Shown here in pieces: positions 42,990 to 52,159 of a stretch of DNA of 53,528 nt. The notes under the pieces are model-generated. The model was not told where the DNA came from and searched no databases. It saw only the letters and a program-made list of their open reading frames with translations. The stretch comes from Bacillota bacterium (GTDB taxonomy: Bacteria; Bacillota; Bacilli; Bacillales_A; Planococcaceae), in contig JAEXYZ010000077.1 of the NCBI GenBank assembly GCA_023405135.1, forward strand, positions 1 to 53,528. Direction: 5' to 3'. The translations under genes were made by a program, and so were the position numbers. The first letter of the stretch is position 1. Every line of letters begins with the position of its first letter.

Positions 42990-43323
42990 AACTTAGTCCT
43001 CCTTACAATGAATCTAGAAATTTGATTGATTACGAACTAAGTATTGTCCAACGATTTACATATTTATACATAATAATATAAAAATAGAAGTGTCACCTAA
43101 ATAAATCCATAAAAAAACCGCATAGTGACAAGCATTCACCATGGGTTATACATTTTAATTTTTTTAGTTTTGGAAGATAAAAAATGAAAATATTTCCCAA
43201 ATATTCTTCGATTCACTCGAGCAAAAAGTTATAGTAGACTGTTGTATAAGATTAAATATTTTTTTCGAGCTTTAGTCATAAATTATTCGGACAGTTTGAT
43301 TTTTAAGAAAGTTGGAGTTGAAA
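42990..43323. other. Gene-free stretch upstream of the LysM-3D gene and the regulator remnant
   Basis: AT-rich divergent intergenic region. The minus strand shows AGGAGG for the LysM-3D gene; no promoter with convincing spacing, no c-di-AMP riboswitch core and no dyad was found. Confidence 0.4.
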
Positions 43324-44371
43324 ATGAATATACATATAATCACCCCATATGAAGCAATGATCCCAATTATTAATGAATGTATACCTTTCTTTCCTGAATT
43401 AAACATTCGAATATCTGTTGGTGATTTAGAGAATGGTGTGAAATTTGCCTTATTAGATGAACAAAACACCGATATTATCATTAGTAGAGGTGGAACAGCA
43501 AAATTAATCAAAGAAGCAGTAAAAATACCAGTAATAGACATGAAAGTATCAGGCTATGATATGATGCGTTCCCTAACTTTAGCCTCTAATTTATCAGATA
43601 AAACAGCAATTGTCGGATTTACGAATATTACTTCTGCTGCACAATCTATTATTGATTTAACGGAACTACCATTGTCAGTTTATACAGTTCAAAATTCCAA
43701 TGAAGTTGCACCTTTAATTGTTGAGCTAAAGAATAAAGGCTATCAACAAATTGTCGGTGACTTCATTACTTATAAAACAAGTAATGCATATGGACTTAAA
43801 GGTTTTCCTCATACAATCTGTCATCAATGCACTTGAAAATGCAAAGCAGCTCTATAGCTATTTAAATATTAAAAACAATACGGCAACCATTTTTGAACAA
43901 TTATTATTAAAAAAATATGAAAATATCGTAGTGTTGAACGAAAATAATGAAACTATCTATGAGCATTACACAAATATTTCACTTGATGAAAAGCTAATGG
44001 AACAAATCCATATATTGAATACATCTATTGAAATAAATAAACAAGAAGGCTCAAGAAAATACATTTCTGATGATTATATGATTGAAATAAAAGGATCCTT
44101 TTTTACAGAAAACCGTTATAAATTATTCACTCTAAAAAAAACATCCATTACAATTCTATAATCAACAAGGGTTAACGGTAATGACAAATCATAATTTTGA
44201 ACCGTTGATTGCACAATCCGAACAAATAAAAATCGCTTTAGACCAGCTTCAAATTTATTTTCAACAAAAGGAACCTATCTTATTGCTTGGGGAAAAAGGA
44301 ACAGGGAAAGATTTTCTCTCTTCATATATACATCAACAAAAGGAAACAAATGGGCTACTTTTAATGGTGAA
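43324..44371 (+). pseudogene. Broken PrpR-type sigma-54-dependent regulator
   Basis: The sense is spread over three frames. An N-terminal PrpR_N sensor domain (43324 to about 43805, with DIIISRGGTAKLIKEAV) shifts frame in AAAGGTTTTCC near 43800, continues as FLIQSVINALENAKQ, and shifts again at the A8 run 44134-44141. It then reads FYNQQGLTVMTNHNFEPLI and begins an AAA+ domain with Walker A LLLGEKGTGKDFL. It breaks off after about 20 residues of the AAA+ domain and runs into pdxA sequence. GGAG precedes ATG 43324. No sigma-54-type target promoter was seen here. Confidence 0.85.
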
Positions 44372-45100
44372 GTGAATGCACAAGCAGGTGATGCAGCATT
44401 TCAATTTTTAGCAAAAGCAATTGAATTTGCAAAAGAGAAAAAAATACATTCCATTTGTACTGCTCCATTAAATAAAGAAGCCTTACATTTAGGAGGTCAT
44501 ATGTATCCAGGTCATACAGAAATTTTAGCAAAATTAACTGATACAGAAGACTTCTCTATGATGTTAACAACACCAAATTTACGAGTTATTCATTTAACTA
44601 CTCACATCGGATTAATTGATGCAATTAATAGCATCACACCTGAAAGAACATATACAGTTGTAAAATTAGCTTACGATACATTGAAAAATGCAGGCTTTGA
44701 AAACCCTCGTGTAGCGGTTTGTGGTATTAACCCTCATGCTGGGGAAAATGGTTTATTTGGTTATGGTGAAGAAGAAGAAAAACTTGAGCCTGGGATAAAA
44801 AAGGCACAGGCTGAAGGAATTAATGTTATAGGTCCCCTTCCAGCTGATACTTTATTCTTTAGAGCTGGACGAGGCGACTTTGATATCGTAGTCGCTTGTT
44901 ATCACGATCAAGGTCATGCACCAATTAAAGTAATGGGAATTGAAGATGGTGTAAACATCACTGTCGGTTTAAAAGGCGGTATTATTCGTACATCCGTAGA
45001 CCATGGAACTGCATTTGATATCGCAGGGAAAAGCTTAGCTGGTGAAAAAAGTATGATTGCTGCTATTAATTCAGCTATCGAGCTAGCTCCAAAATTTTAA
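44372..45100 (+). pseudogene. pdxA: N-terminally truncated PdxA-family dehydrogenase
   Basis: The remaining 242 residues match the C-terminal three quarters of 4-hydroxythreonine-4-phosphate dehydrogenase or its PdxA2 relative. They include TAPLNKEALHLGGHMYPGHTE, the metal histidines in PGHTE, TTHIGL and CYHDQGHAP, and GGIIRTSVDHGTAFD. The first 85 or so residues, including MGDPxGIGPE, are missing, replaced by the regulator remnant. GTG 44372 has no ribosome site, so translation is doubtful. PdxA2 with a PrpR-like regulator suggests an ancestral D-threonate/D-erythronate locus (inference). Confidence 0.85.
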
Positions 45101-45106
45101 AACAGT

Positions 45107-45138
45107 AAAAAAATCCCCTTTGATTTTTCAAAGGGGAT
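45107..45138. terminator. Bidirectional terminator
   Basis: Perfect 11-bp stem ATCCCCTTTGA / TCAAAGGGGAT (45113-45138), with seven T on the minus strand for the gene at 45141. Confidence 0.85.
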
Positions 45139-45140
45139 CA

Positions 45141-45356
45141 TTAATTTAAAAATTCTTTTTCACAACTCGGAAATATATAAATACCTTGAATCAATTCATA
45201 ATCATAATATTTTTGTATAAATTTTGCTTGATATAAATACTCCATTAAACAAATTTCGTCTTCATCTGCGTTACACAATACGCCTGAGACACTCAGCCCA
45301 TTTTTGAATGATACGCCAATCGGCTGACCTATTAATAATTTGATTTTATCAAGCAT
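45141..45356 (-). CDS. Small beta-rich protein (Sm/SH3-like?)
   Basis: A 71-residue protein that I cannot name. The pattern LIGQPIGVSFKNGLSVSGVLCNADEDEICLMEYL suggests a five-strand small barrel of the Sm/SH3 type (DUF2642-like), but this is a shape argument only. ATG at 45356 follows GGAGGG by nine bases. It lies about 105 bases downstream of the gene at 45462 on the same strand and could be co-transcribed. Confidence 0.6.
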   Translation of the reverse strand: MLDKIKLLIGQPIGVSFKNGLSVSGVLCNADEDEICLMEYLYQAKFIQKYYDYELIQGIYIFPSCEKEFLN

Positions 45357-45461
45357 CGATTAGTTCCCTCCTTCATCTATCTTATGAAGGAAAAAGCTCA
45401 TTTTCTGTGCGAATGTCGTAACGAGTTATCGAAACAATTCAATAAAAATATTATTAATAGA

Positions 45462-45695
45462 TTACTCCTTTTTCGTACCTCTCATCAACTTTTCAAACCG
45501 TTCCATCATTGGATCTTTTTTTGGCGTAAATTTATAAGGATTTTTTTCCATTCCAAATTCAACTGTTCGATTACTTTCTGTAAACATACCTAGCTTGTCT
45601 CCAGCAGATGCTGTTGGATCATTCACTATACTTTCCCTTGGGCCATCGAAATGTGGTGTAGCTTCTACATGTTGATTTTCTGAATCTCTAGGCAA
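45462..45695 (-). CDS. Unassigned 77-residue hydrophilic protein
   Basis: No recognised family. A charged, probably disordered protein with repeated TP and NP dipeptides and a basic C-terminus (FEKLMRGTKKE). TTG at 45695 has AAGGAG nine bases upstream. No signal peptide, membrane helix or cysteine. No regulatory site was found in the stretch before guaC that clearly belongs to it. Confidence 0.55.
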   Translation of the reverse strand: MPRDSENQHVEATPHFDGPRESIVNDPTASAGDKLGMFTESNRTVEFGMEKNPYKFTPKKDPMMERFEKLMRGTKKE

Positions 45696-45892
45696 ACAAA
45701 TCCTCTCCTTTACCGTTAATATAACTACAGAAAGGTTGTTTTATACAAAAATTTTTATTCACGTTATATGTTCTAACATTAGAAAAGTTTATTGTTTTAA
45801 GGAAAAAATCCGTTCTTTTTATATTAATTTTAGTTAACATAGTTTCCTATTAATCGGACAAATTAATAATCATAACTTTTTTATAAAAACTT

Positions 45893-45938
45893 TTGACATG
45901 AACCCGAAAATAAGGTAAATTACCAAAGGGCGAACATT
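45893..45938 (+). promoter_or_regulatory. guaC promoter with weak PurBox-like site
   Basis: TTGACA (45893-45898), 17 bases, TAAATT (45916-45921). CGAACATT at 45931-45938 resembles the right part of a Bacillus PurBox, but the left part (GG instead of CC) does not match. No purine riboswitch core was found. Confidence 0.5.
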
Positions 45939-45984
45939 TAGCCTGCAATATAAAAAAATATTCGTGATTTAGAGGTGCTTTTAA

Positions 45985-46968
45985 ATGGATAACGTATTTG
46001 ATTATGAAGATATTCAACTAATTCCTAATAAATGTATTGTAAACAGTCGTTCTGAATGTGATACTTCTGTAATGTTTGGTGGACATAAATTTAAATTACC
46101 TGTAGTTCCTGCTAATATGCAAACAATCATTGATGAATCAATAGCTATTAAATTAGCAGAGAACGGTTACTTCTATATTATGCACCGTTTCAATCCAGAG
46201 ACTCGTGCAGAATTTATTAAAAACATGCATTCTCGTAAATTAATTGCATCAATCTCTGTTGGTGTAAAACCAGAAGAGTATACTTTTATTGAACAATTAG
46301 CAATTGAAGATTTAATTCCTGAATTTATTACAATTGATATTGCACATGGTCATTCAAATGCTGTAATTGAAATGATTAAACATATTAAAAAGCATTTACC
46401 ACAAAGCTTCGTTATCGCTGGTAATGTTGGTACACCAGAAGCAGTAAGAGAGCTTGAGCAAGCTGGTGCAGATGCAACAAAAGTAGGTATCGGTCCTGGT
46501 AAAGTATGTATTACAAAAATTAAAACGGGCTTTGGTACTGGTGGTTGGCAATTAGCTGCTCTTCGTTGGTGTGCAAAGGCTGCCACTAAACCAATTATCG
46601 CTGATGGTGGTATTCGTACTCACGGTGATATCGCAAAATCAGTACGTTTTGGCGCGTCAATGGTTATGATCGGTTCTTTATTTGCAGGTCATGAAGAATC
46701 ACCAGGTCTAACTGTTGTAAAAGATGGAAAAATGTTTAAAGAATATTTCGGCTCTGCTTCGGAATTCCAAAAAGGCGAAAAGAAAAACGTTGAAGGTAAA
46801 AAAATGTACGTCGAGCATAAAGGTTCATTAATGGACACTCTTGTAGAAATGGAACAAGATTTACAATCATCTATTTCTTATGCAGGTGGTAAAAAGCTTG
46901 AAGCAATTCGTACAGTTGATTACGTAATTGTAAAAAATTCAATCTTTAACGGTGATAAAGTTTACTAA
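45985..46968 (+). CDS. guaC: GMP reductase
   Basis: NADPH-dependent reduction of GMP to IMP, recycling guanine nucleotides toward adenine nucleotides. 327 residues, a TIM barrel of the IMPDH/GMPR family without CBS domains; catalytic cysteine in GIGPGKVCITK (about residue 175), GGIRTHGDIAKS, and the flap HRF near MHRFNPE. GAGGTG precedes the ATG. Monocistronic; expression is likely linked to purine control, though the operator is unclear. Confidence 0.95.
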   Translation: MDNVFDYEDIQLIPNKCIVNSRSECDTSVMFGGHKFKLPVVPANMQTIIDESIAIKLAENGYFYIMHRFNPETRAEFIKNMHSRKLIASISVGVKPEEYTFIEQLAIEDLIPEFITIDIAHGHSNAVIEMIKHIKKHLPQSFVIAGNVGTPEAVRELEQAGADATKVGIGPGKVCITKIKTGFGTGGWQLAALRWCAKAATKPIIADGGIRTHGDIAKSVRFGASMVMIGSLFAGHEESPGLTVVKDGKMFKEYFGSASEFQKGEKKNVEGKKMYVEHKGSLMDTLVEMEQDLQSSISYAGGKKLEAIRTVDYVIVKNSIFNGDKVY

Positions 46969-47022
46969 GTCAGTTGTAAAATGACAATAAAGTTATTTAA
47001 TTTTAAATGATTAAACAAACAT

Positions 47023-47056
47023 AACTCCGTTTTAAATTTAGGACGGGGTTTTTTTG
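47023..47056 (+). terminator. guaC terminator
   Basis: Stem AACTCCGT / ACGGGGTT (one G-T pair) followed by seven T. Past it, 47057-47267 has only weak hairpins (around 47134 and 47192) and no gene. Confidence 0.8.
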
Positions 47057-47267
47057 TTGTAATATACTTCTCTACATTAAAAATACAAATAAGGCCGTTT
47101 GAATATCTGAAATTAGCTTTCCCAACGCAGCTTAAAAGGTTTTATGTAACCCTTTTTTCCATAGTATAAGGACGTTATTCAATTAATTAGCCCTTTTGTT
47201 GAATAAAAGGACTCACGTTTTTTAAAACGACTTTATTATCTCTATACCTCAATAAAATAGTAAAACG

Positions 47268-47313
47268 AAAAGAAACGAATAGATTTTCTTCATATAATCT
47301 ACTCGTTTCTTTT
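47268..47313. terminator. Terminator of the ehu operon
   Basis: Stem AAAAGAAACGAATAGATT / AATCTACTCGTTTCTTTT with one mismatch and a 10-base loop, T-rich tail on both strands. It lies 54 bases beyond the ehuA stop. Confidence 0.8.
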
Positions 47314-47366
47314 TATATTTCCATAACATCTTCATCGTTATAAAAATTGATATGCATTTTTCACAC

Positions 47367-48185
47367 CTAAGCTTTTCTGAATCGTCGTAAAAAGGACTGG
47401 ACGCGTTCATTTGTTGAATGCTCAAGTACTTCACTTGCAGAACCTTGTTCTGCAATTACCCCTTGATCTAGGAATAACACTTTGTCAGCAATATCTAGCG
47501 CAAAATCCATTTCATGAGTAACTAAAACCATTGCCATATCATCATTTTTCGCAATGTTTCGAATCACTTCAAGTACTTCACCAACTAATTCCGGGTCAAG
47601 TGCTGATGTTACTTCATCAAACAGCATGATTTTCGGTCTCATAACTAAAGCTCGAGCCATCGCAACCCGTTGTTTTTGTCCACCTGACAGTTGAGAAGGA
47701 TAAAAATGAATTTTATCTCCTAAGCCAACTCGCTCTAGCATTTTAATTGAACGTTCACGAACTTCTTCTTTATTTTCCTTTTTCACATGGATAGGTGCCG
47801 ACATACAGTTTTCCAAAATTGTCATATGTGGGAATAGATTGAAATGTTGAAATACCATCCCGATATCACCACGTACTTCTCGCAAATGTTTTTCATTCGC
47901 TTGCACCAACGAACCGTTCTTTTCCATTTTCCATAAATTTTTACCTGCAACAAATATATCGCCTGAAGATGGCTCTTCCAATGTCATTAACATTCGAATA
48001 ATCGTCGTTTTCCCTGAACCACTTGGACCGATTACAGCGATTTTTTCACCAGGATAAATATCAAGGTCGATTCCTTTTAATACGTGTACATCACCAAATG
48101 ATTTTGTCACATTTCGATATTTTACGATTGGCTCCGTACTTACCCTAACTTTTTTATCGTTATCTGTTAATAATGTCTTAGACAA
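47367..48185 (-). CDS. ehuA: Ectoine-type ABC transporter ATP-binding protein
   Basis: A 272-residue polar amino-acid-type ABC ATPase: Walker A GPSGSGKTT (about 50-58), Q-loop MVFQHFNLFPHM, signature LSGGQKQR, Walker B ALVMRPKIMLFDEVTSALDPE. TTG 48185 follows AAGGGAG by eight bases, overlapping the ehuD end by eight bases; the open frame to 48203 begins before this site. Last gene of ehuB-ehuC-ehuD-ehuA and the energising subunit. The ectoine label rests on the operon order and the EhuB sequence. Confidence 0.85.
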   Translation of the reverse strand: MSKTLLTDNDKKVRVSTEPIVKYRNVTKSFGDVHVLKGIDLDIYPGEKIAVIGPSGSGKTTIIRMLMTLEEPSSGDIFVAGKNLWKMEKNGSLVQANEKHLREVRGDIGMVFQHFNLFPHMTILENCMSAPIHVKKENKEEVRERSIKMLERVGLGDKIHFYPSQLSGGQKQRVAMARALVMRPKIMLFDEVTSALDPELVGEVLEVIRNIAKNDDMAMVLVTHEMDFALDIADKVLFLDQGVIAEQGSASEVLEHSTNERVQSFLRRFRKA

Positions 48186-48927
48186 TACGATCACTCCCTT
48201 CAAGGTTTAGCCCTTCATAAGCGTTCTTTTTTGCATTTGCTAGTACTGTTTTTTTATCAAACCTAGTATTCATTTTCACTTCAAGCTTTTTGATTAAGAT
48301 TGATGATGGATAACTTAATGCTAAGAAAATAATTCCGACAATTGTCAATGGTTCTAAGTAAGCAAAGTTTAAAGCACCATACGTATTTGCTGCATACAAT
48401 ATTCCACCAACGCCTATTGTCGATGCTAATGGAACTTCTTTAAACATAATAATGAAATAGTTTCCTAGCATTGGGATTGTCGGTGGTATTGCTTGTGGTA
48501 AAATAATTTTTTTCCATTTATCAATTGTTGAAAAGTTTAAAGCGATTGAAGCTTCCCACTGACCTTTATCAACACTTTCAATCCCTGATCGATAAATTTC
48601 TCCAATGTACGTACTATAATGAATACCGATTCCTAATACAGCACAAGTAAAAGGATCTAATGTTACCCCTACAACTGGTACCATTGGCCAAGCATAGAAA
48701 ATAAAGAATAATTGTACAAGCGGTGGCGTTGATCGGATAAATTCCATAATCCAAGTAACAAGCCAGCGTAACGGTTTATTTGGTATACGTCTTAAAAAGA
48801 TCCAAACAAACCCAAATAGTAATGCAAATATAAAACAAGCAAATGTTAATCCAACCGTTAAGCCTAATCCTTTTAAAATGAAAGGAAATGCTTCAAAAAA
48901 GGTTTCCCATTTCCAATTGTTACTCAT
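48178..48927 (-). CDS. ehuD: Ectoine-type ABC transporter permease EhuD
   Basis: A 249-residue inner-membrane permease with about five helices and the His/Glu/Asp-type permease motif around EASIALNFSTIDKWKKIILPQAIPPTIP (given here only by residue region, about 145-172). It overlaps the ehuC stop codon by one base (TAATG), so the pair is coupled. Together with EhuC it forms the channel. The C-terminal 35 residues are hydrophilic. Confidence 0.85.
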   Translation of the reverse strand: MSNNWKWETFFEAFPFILKGLGLTVGLTFACFIFALLFGFVWIFLRRIPNKPLRWLVTWIMEFIRSTPPLVQLFFIFYAWPMVPVVGVTLDPFTCAVLGIGIHYSTYIGEIYRSGIESVDKGQWEASIALNFSTIDKWKKIILPQAIPPTIPMLGNYFIIMFKEVPLASTIGVGGILYAANTYGALNFAYLEPLTIVGIIFLALSYPSSILIKKLEVKMNTRFDKKTVLANAKKNAYEGLNLEGSDRIV

Positions 48928-49586
48928 TAACTAACCACCCCTTTCTTTGCAATCGTTTCCCCTTTTCTTGTTAACCAAATAAATGGTAGTGCAAGGATAA
49001 AGTACATAAATAACACGACGACATAAATTAATGGTGCTTGAGAAAGATTCGTACTTCTCATAATATCACCGTAGTATAAAATGTCTCGCATACCAATTAA
49101 GGATACAAGTGATGTAGCTTTCATAATTTGAATCGTATAGTTTCCGAACTCTGGAAGCATCATTCTGACAGCTTGAGGTAAAATGATAATTCGCATTCTT
49201 TGAAAATGCGACATGTTTAGGGCGATTCCAGCTTCTGTTTGCCCTTTATCAACCGCCAAAATCGATCCGCGAACTACCTCGGATAAATACGCACCATAGT
49301 TTAATCCAACCGCAATAACACCTGTCCACCAGTTTGAACCTAATTGAATACCAAAAAGCATCGGAATCGCATAATATAACCAAAAGAGTTGAACAATTAA
49401 AGACGTACCACGAAATACTTCAATAAAAACACCTGCTGATTTATTTATTAATACATTTTTCGAGATACGGGATAGTCCTGCAATAAAAGCTACTATGTAA
49501 GCTATAATCGCTGAAGCAATTAATACAGAAATTGTAATTCCCAGTCCTCGCATGAGTTGTGGAATAATATCAATAACGGCACTAAT
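48927..49586 (-). CDS. ehuC: Ectoine-type ABC transporter permease EhuC, probable ATT start
   Basis: Second permease, about four to five helices, with EAGIALNMSHFQRMR and ILPQAVRMMLP. The first ATG (49553) lacks a ribosome site and would remove part of the first segment. In frame upstream the sequence ISAVIDIIPQLMRGLGIT is continuous from ATT 49584-49586, ten bases after GAAAGGA (49597-49603), and an in-frame TGA lies just before it. From ATT it is 219 residues, normal for the family. It lies 130 bases after ehuB, with a hairpin in between. Confidence 0.78.
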   Translation of the reverse strand: MSAVIDIIPQLMRGLGITISVLIASAIIAYIVAFIAGLSRISKNVLINKSAGVFIEVFRGTSLIVQLFWLYYAIPMLFGIQLGSNWWTGVIAVGLNYGAYLSEVVRGSILAVDKGQTEAGIALNMSHFQRMRIIILPQAVRMMLPEFGNYTIQIMKATSLVSLIGMRDILYYGDIMRSTNLSQAPLIYVVVLFMYFILALPFIWLTRKGETIAKKGVVS

Positions 49587-49642
49587 ATCGCATCATTCCT
49601 TTCAATGAAGTTTAGTAATCTCTTAAGTTGAAACTATGAAAA

Positions 49643-49684
49643 ATATAGGGGCGTAAGAAAACCGATTGAAGCCTGCCCCTATAT
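49643..49684 (-). terminator. Hairpin between ehuB and ehuC
   Basis: Perfect stem ATATAGGGGC / GCCCCTATAT with a 22-base loop, then TTTTTC on the minus strand. It may partly stop or protect the transcript after ehuB, giving more binding protein than permease, a common arrangement in ABC operons. Confidence 0.6.
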
Positions 49685-49715
49685 GAAATTCGTTTACTTT
49701 ATTTTTTATAATGAA

Positions 49716-50627
49716 TTAGCTTTCGCTTTTACAAGCTTGCTCTGTTGTCATTTCATCAGCACTTACCATATTACTAATTTCACTGAATCCATTCTCTTCA
49801 AGTAATTTAGCAATCGTACCGTTTTCTTTTAATTCTTGTAATTTTTCATTATAGGCATTACGCAATTCTTCATCTTCTAAGTTAAATGCGGCAGCACCAT
49901 AGCTAGGTACACCTTCTACATCTGGTTGTTCAAACGTTTCAACAAACTCAAGTGCGTCAGTTCCTGCTGATTCTAATGCCATTTTTACAGTCATTTCTGT
50001 ACCTGTTGTTGCATCTGCACGGCCTGCTTGAACAGCAGAGAATGTTGCCGGAATATCTGGAGCAGTAATAATTTGGTCAGGACTTACGCCTTCTTTTTGT
50101 AGAAACTCAATTTCAGTAGTTCCTTCCATAACAACTACTTTTAAATCTGGATTAGCTGCAATATCTTTATAGCTTTGTAGGTTGTGAGGGTTACCTGCTG
50201 CAACGATTAAACCTTCCCCATATTTCATCTCTGGCTCACTGAATAATACTCTTTCACAGCGATCTGCTTTGATTGCCATACCTGCAGTAATAACATCAAA
50301 TTGGCCAGCTTGAACGCCTGGAATTAATTGGCTAAAATCTGATAATTGCGCTTCTACATTTTCAATACCAAGCTCTTTAAACACAGCTTTTGCAATATCA
50401 ACATTCGCTCCTTTTAATTCGCCATTTTCTTCATAAGCGTAAGGTGCTTCGTTGGCAAACCCTATTTTTACTGTACCTGCTTCTTGAAGCTTTTCTAATT
50501 TACTAGTTGCTTCTGAAGATCCAGTTGTTCCTTCTGATGCTCCTCCAGATGATTCTTCTGATCCACCACATGCCGCTAAAACAATCATGACTAGTGCTGC
50601 TAAAAACGTTAATGCAATTTTTTTCAT
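49716..50627 (-). CDS. ehuB: Ectoine/hydroxyectoine-type substrate-binding lipoprotein
   Basis: A 303-residue lipoprotein: signal MKKIALTFLAALVMIVLAAC with the lipobox LAAC and lipidated cysteine 20, a serine/glycine linker (about 21-40), then a two-lobe SBP_bac_3 domain. Segments IPGVQAGQFDVITAGM, RCERVLFSEP and GNPHNLQSY resemble EhuB and set the ectoine guess; other osmolytes or amino acids remain possible. Its gene precedes the permeases and is followed by a hairpin. It lies 63 bases after the aldehyde dehydrogenase gene. Confidence 0.8.
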   Translation of the reverse strand: MKKIALTFLAALVMIVLAACGGSEESSGGASEGTTGSSEATSKLEKLQEAGTVKIGFANEAPYAYEENGELKGANVDIAKAVFKELGIENVEAQLSDFSQLIPGVQAGQFDVITAGMAIKADRCERVLFSEPEMKYGEGLIVAAGNPHNLQSYKDIAANPDLKVVVMEGTTEIEFLQKEGVSPDQIITAPDIPATFSAVQAGRADATTGTEMTVKMALESAGTDALEFVETFEQPDVEGVPSYGAAAFNLEDEELRNAYNEKLQELKENGTIAKLLEENGFSEISNMVSADEMTTEQACKSES

Positions 50628-50690
50628 AAGAACTGACCTCCTGTTTTGTTTTACTCTTCTATTTAATTTTATAAATAGTAATTTGATAGA

Positions 50691-52136
50691 TTAGTAAGAT
50701 GAACTAATCTTAAAACATACAACCTTTAGTTCTGTCATTTCTTGAATTGAAAATGCTACGCCTTCTCTGCCAATTCCCGATTGCTTCATTCCACCAAACG
50801 GCATGGCATCTATTCGAAAATCGCTGCTATCATTTACCATAATTCCGCCAAATTCCATTTCTTTAATAGCATGGAAGGCAAAATCAAGATTTTTTGTAAA
50901 AATTCCCGCTTGTAGACCATATGAAACATTATTCGATTTTTTTATAGCTTCATTTAAATCTTTTACAATATCAAGAATTACTACAGGTCCAAAAATCTCT
51001 TCCTTAGCAATTTTACTTTCGCAATCTACGTTCGTTAAAACAGTTGGGTGATAAAAAGCTCCTTCTCTTTTTCCACCACATAAACAATGGGCTCCATTTT
51101 GAATCGCTTCATTTACTAAATTTTCAATACGAATTGCTTCTTTTTCAGTAATAAGCGGTCCAATATCGGTTTGTTCACTTAATTTATCACCAATCCGATA
51201 TTGTCTTGTACGCTTAACAAATAGCTGTTCAAACGTTTCATAGATGTCTTCCTCGATATAAACTCTTTGAACACCTAAACAGTTTTGTCCCGCTGCCCAA
51301 AATGCTCCTGAAACAATCGAATCAACTGCTTGCTCGATATTTGCATCCTTTAGGACAATACACGGTGAATTTGAACCGAGCTCCATGCTTATTTTTTTAA
51401 TCCCTGCTTTTGAAGCGATTGTTTGCCCTGCCTCATAGCCTCCAGTAAATGAAATCATTCGCACTGCAGGATGGGTTACAAGAACATCACCAATTTCACT
51501 TGCATTTCCTACAACTACTGAAAGAATGTTTTTTGGCAATCCAGCATGGACAAATGCTTCAGCAAGTAACAATGCACTTAGCGGAGTTACCGTAGATGGT
51601 TTGATAATAATCGAATTACCCGCAGCAATTGCCGGACCTAATTTGTGTGCAACAAGATTTAACGGATCATTAAAGGGGGTAATTGCAACAACTAATCCAA
51701 TAGGTAATCGCTGATAATAACCAATTCGATTTTCATTACCGGGCATTTGATCAAATGGAATCGTCTCGCCATGAAGTCTTCTTGCTTCTTCTGCACTAAT
51801 GCGAATTGTTTGAATACAACGTCTAACTTCCTTTGTTGCCTCACGAATTGTTTTACTTCCCTCAAGCGCAATCGTCTTTGCAAATAACGCTTGCCTTTCT
51901 TCAATCCAACTAGCAGCTTTATTCAAAATTGACATACGTTCGTGAGTGGAAAGTCGACTAGCAATTTCCGCACCTTTAACGCCTGCCTCGATAGCATATA
52001 TTGCGTCTTCTTTACTTGCTAAAGGAACTTGTGCAATCACCTCACCGTTTTGAGGATTCTCCACATCAACCATTCTTTCACGTGTTACCCAATCACCAGC
52101 CAACAGCATCTTCTTCTTAAGGAGTGTTTGCTCCAT
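50691..52136 (-). CDS. NAD(P)-dependent aldehyde dehydrogenase
   Basis: A 481-residue enzyme of the ALDH superfamily: glutamate in MELGSNSP, catalytic cysteine in AAGQNCLGVQ, EEIFGPV and the C-terminal FGGMKQSGIGREG. The substrate is not fixed by sequence; the subfamily resembles succinate- or aspartate-semialdehyde dehydrogenases of the glyceraldehyde/lactaldehyde type. In an operon with a homoserine dehydrogenase and an ectoine-type importer, an aspartate-semialdehyde role (as DoeC in ectoine breakdown) is an attractive inference. GGAGGGAG precedes the ATG. Confidence 0.85.
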   Translation of the reverse strand: MEQTLLKKKMLLAGDWVTRERMVDVENPQNGEVIAQVPLASKEDAIYAIEAGVKGAEIASRLSTHERMSILNKAASWIEERQALFAKTIALEGSKTIREATKEVRRCIQTIRISAEEARRLHGETIPFDQMPGNENRIGYYQRLPIGLVVAITPFNDPLNLVAHKLGPAIAAGNSIIIKPSTVTPLSALLLAEAFVHAGLPKNILSVVVGNASEIGDVLVTHPAVRMISFTGGYEAGQTIASKAGIKKISMELGSNSPCIVLKDANIEQAVDSIVSGAFWAAGQNCLGVQRVYIEEDIYETFEQLFVKRTRQYRIGDKLSEQTDIGPLITEKEAIRIENLVNEAIQNGAHCLCGGKREGAFYHPTVLTNVDCESKIAKEEIFGPVVILDIVKDLNEAIKKSNNVSYGLQAGIFTKNLDFAFHAIKEMEFGGIMVNDSSDFRIDAMPFGGMKQSGIGREGVAFSIQEMTELKVVCFKISSSY

Positions 52137-52159
52137 GCACTCCCTCCTCTCTAATGATG

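Noticed and set aside
43020..43110. WalR site upstream of the LysM-3D gene
   Set aside because: TGTATA and TGTAAA occur on the minus strand, but the spacing is one base short and the first half does not fit the consensus.
43272..43541. Minus-strand frame opposite the PrpR remnant
   Set aside because: Composition and position show it is the complement of the sensor domain coding sequence.
45720..45984. Purine riboswitch before guaC
   Set aside because: No aptamer core with the expected three helices was seen; only a weak PurBox-like sequence.
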